A stretch of DNA of 35,723 bases, taken from positions 1-35,723 of the forward strand of contig JACRKB010000266.1 of assembly GCA_016235545.1 (NCBI GenBank), read 5' to 3'. The translations under genes were made by a program, and so were the position numbers. Shown in pieces: positions 35,001-35,723 of this stretch (positions within the stretch are counted from its first letter, which is position 1; each line of letters opens with the position of its first letter). The notes below the pieces were generated by a model. It ran no database searches. It saw only the letters and a list, made by a program, of their open reading frames with translations, and was not told the origin of the DNA. This DNA is from Verrucomicrobiota bacterium. Lineage in GTDB: Bacteria > Verrucomicrobiota > Verrucomicrobiia > Limisphaerales > SXTU01.

Positions 35001-35723
35001 ACGCAGTTGCGCGACGGTGCCGCCACTCTACGACCCGTGCGGGAATGGGGACAATACGGTCTATTGCTGAACGTGAGCGACGCGGAGGCCCTCCGTCGGG
35101 CACGGGGCTGTTCTTGCACCGCAGAGACGGGACGGGGGCAGAGAGCCTGATGCCATTTCGGAATGGGATTCGGCGGACTGGCTGGGCGACCGCGACGCGC
35201 GCTGGCTCCCTCTCCCTTCCTCGGAGAAGGGGAGAGGGCTGGGGTGAGGGGTTCCGCGAAGGCAAAAGGCAAAAGGCAGAAGGCAAAAGGGGGGCAGACG
35301 CGGCTCGGCACTTTTTCCTTTTTCCTTTTTCCTTTTTCCTTAGCCCACCCCTCATCCGGCCTGCGGCCACCTTCTCCCCTCCTCCGAGGAAGGGAGAAGG
35401 CGCGCGTCGTGCCAGCCTGTTTGCAGTCCACCGACTGGCATTGGGAATTGGCATGAGAGGAATTGTCCCGCAGATTCTGGACGGCTCCAGATGGGAAATC
35501 AAAAATGCATAGAGCTTGAGTTCGAACGCCGAAGCCAGGCGTCCGCTGATGGCACAGAAAGCGGCCTTCAGCCCGCAGCAAGGTGCGCGGGGCAGCGGAG
35601 GTGCGGACGCGCCTGTCATGTCCGGCCTTCTGCGGCGTGAACGTCGCGCTCCGTTGCTGCGCCCGCTTATCGTTGTTCGTTGTCACAAGTTCGGTCAGTG
35701 GAGGCTCACAAATCCGCCGGGGA
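35001..35723. other. Intergenic region upstream of the giant protease gene
   Basis: No convincing gene in 723 bp. Open frames on the minus strand (to 35619 and 35686) cross the palindrome at 35208-35400 and encode low-complexity peptides typical of translated repeats. From 35401 to the end there is unassigned sequence, including a loose inverted pair (CAGGCGTCCGC near 35537 and GCGGACGCGCCTG near 35603) that may be another repeat unit. The protease promoter should be here, but I could not place one. No tRNA was seen. Confidence 0.6.
35208..35400. repeat. Composite palindrome with complementary heptamer arrays
   Basis: Outer arms: 35208-35252 (CCCTCTCCCTTCCTCGGAGA...) and 35345-35400, imperfect complements of each other. 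Inside, four GGCAAAA units (35261-35288, one variant) face four TTTTTCC units (35312-35339); the complement of TTTTTCC is GGAAAAA, so each unit pair matches 6 of 7 bases. The whole could fold into one long hairpin with a spacer near 35290-35311. Confidence 0.8.

Noticed and set aside
35515-35540. GTTCGAA-containing stretch resembling a tRNA T-loop
   Set aside because: No acceptor, D-arm or anticodon stem could be drawn around it.
34997-35686. Minus-strand frames over the region upstream of the giant protease
   Set aside because: They translate the palindrome at 35208-35400 into LTPALSPSPRKGEG-like peptide, a familiar spurious product of this kind of repeat.

Overview
The window is 35.7 kb of GC-rich bacterial chromosome. 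Several features point to the Verrucomicrobiota: a LamG/DUF1553 protein paired with a Tat-exported DUF1501 protein, a giant secreted subtilase with an Asn/Thr-rich modular tail, and many dispersed palindromic repeats in the intergenic regions. I infer the phylum, perhaps the Pedosphaera/Limisphaerales side, from gene content and style; no marker gene was compared. Almost no start codon has a clear Shine-Dalgarno sequence, so several starts were chosen by family alignment.

Layout. 1-4.2 kb (+): the 3' part of a DUF1549/LamG/DUF1553-type protein, overlapping a DUF1501 protein with a twin-arginine signal. 4.4-10.6 kb (+): gltB and gltD, both subunits of NADPH glutamate synthase. 10.9-12.3 kb (+): panB (pantothenate) and moaC (molybdenum cofactor), separated by palindromic repeats. 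12.4-15.5 kb (-): the rpsO-pnp pair with a good intrinsic terminator; this PNPase carries two S1 domains joined by an RGG-rich linker. 15.8-17.3 kb (+): a sodium:solute symporter flanked by two copies of one inverted repeat. 17.6-21.6 kb (+): a three-gene phosphorelay cluster (REC-histidine kinase, then two paralogous REC-Hpt-REC proteins) with no DNA-binding output domain. 21.7-25.8 kb: bioD (-), a one-TM coiled-coil protein of unknown function (+), accD (-) and a class V aminotransferase (-). 25.9-35.0 kb (-): one 3016-residue secreted subtilase with P-domains, NHL repeats and PPC domains. 35.0-35.7 kb: no gene, but a large composite palindrome.

Most genes are ordinary housekeeping functions and are not one pathway. 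The parts most worth attention are the nucleic-acid-level repeats, especially two palindromic elements inside the first coding region that are read in different frames; the duplicated S1/RGG architecture of PNPase; the output-less phosphorelay cluster; and the giant protease.
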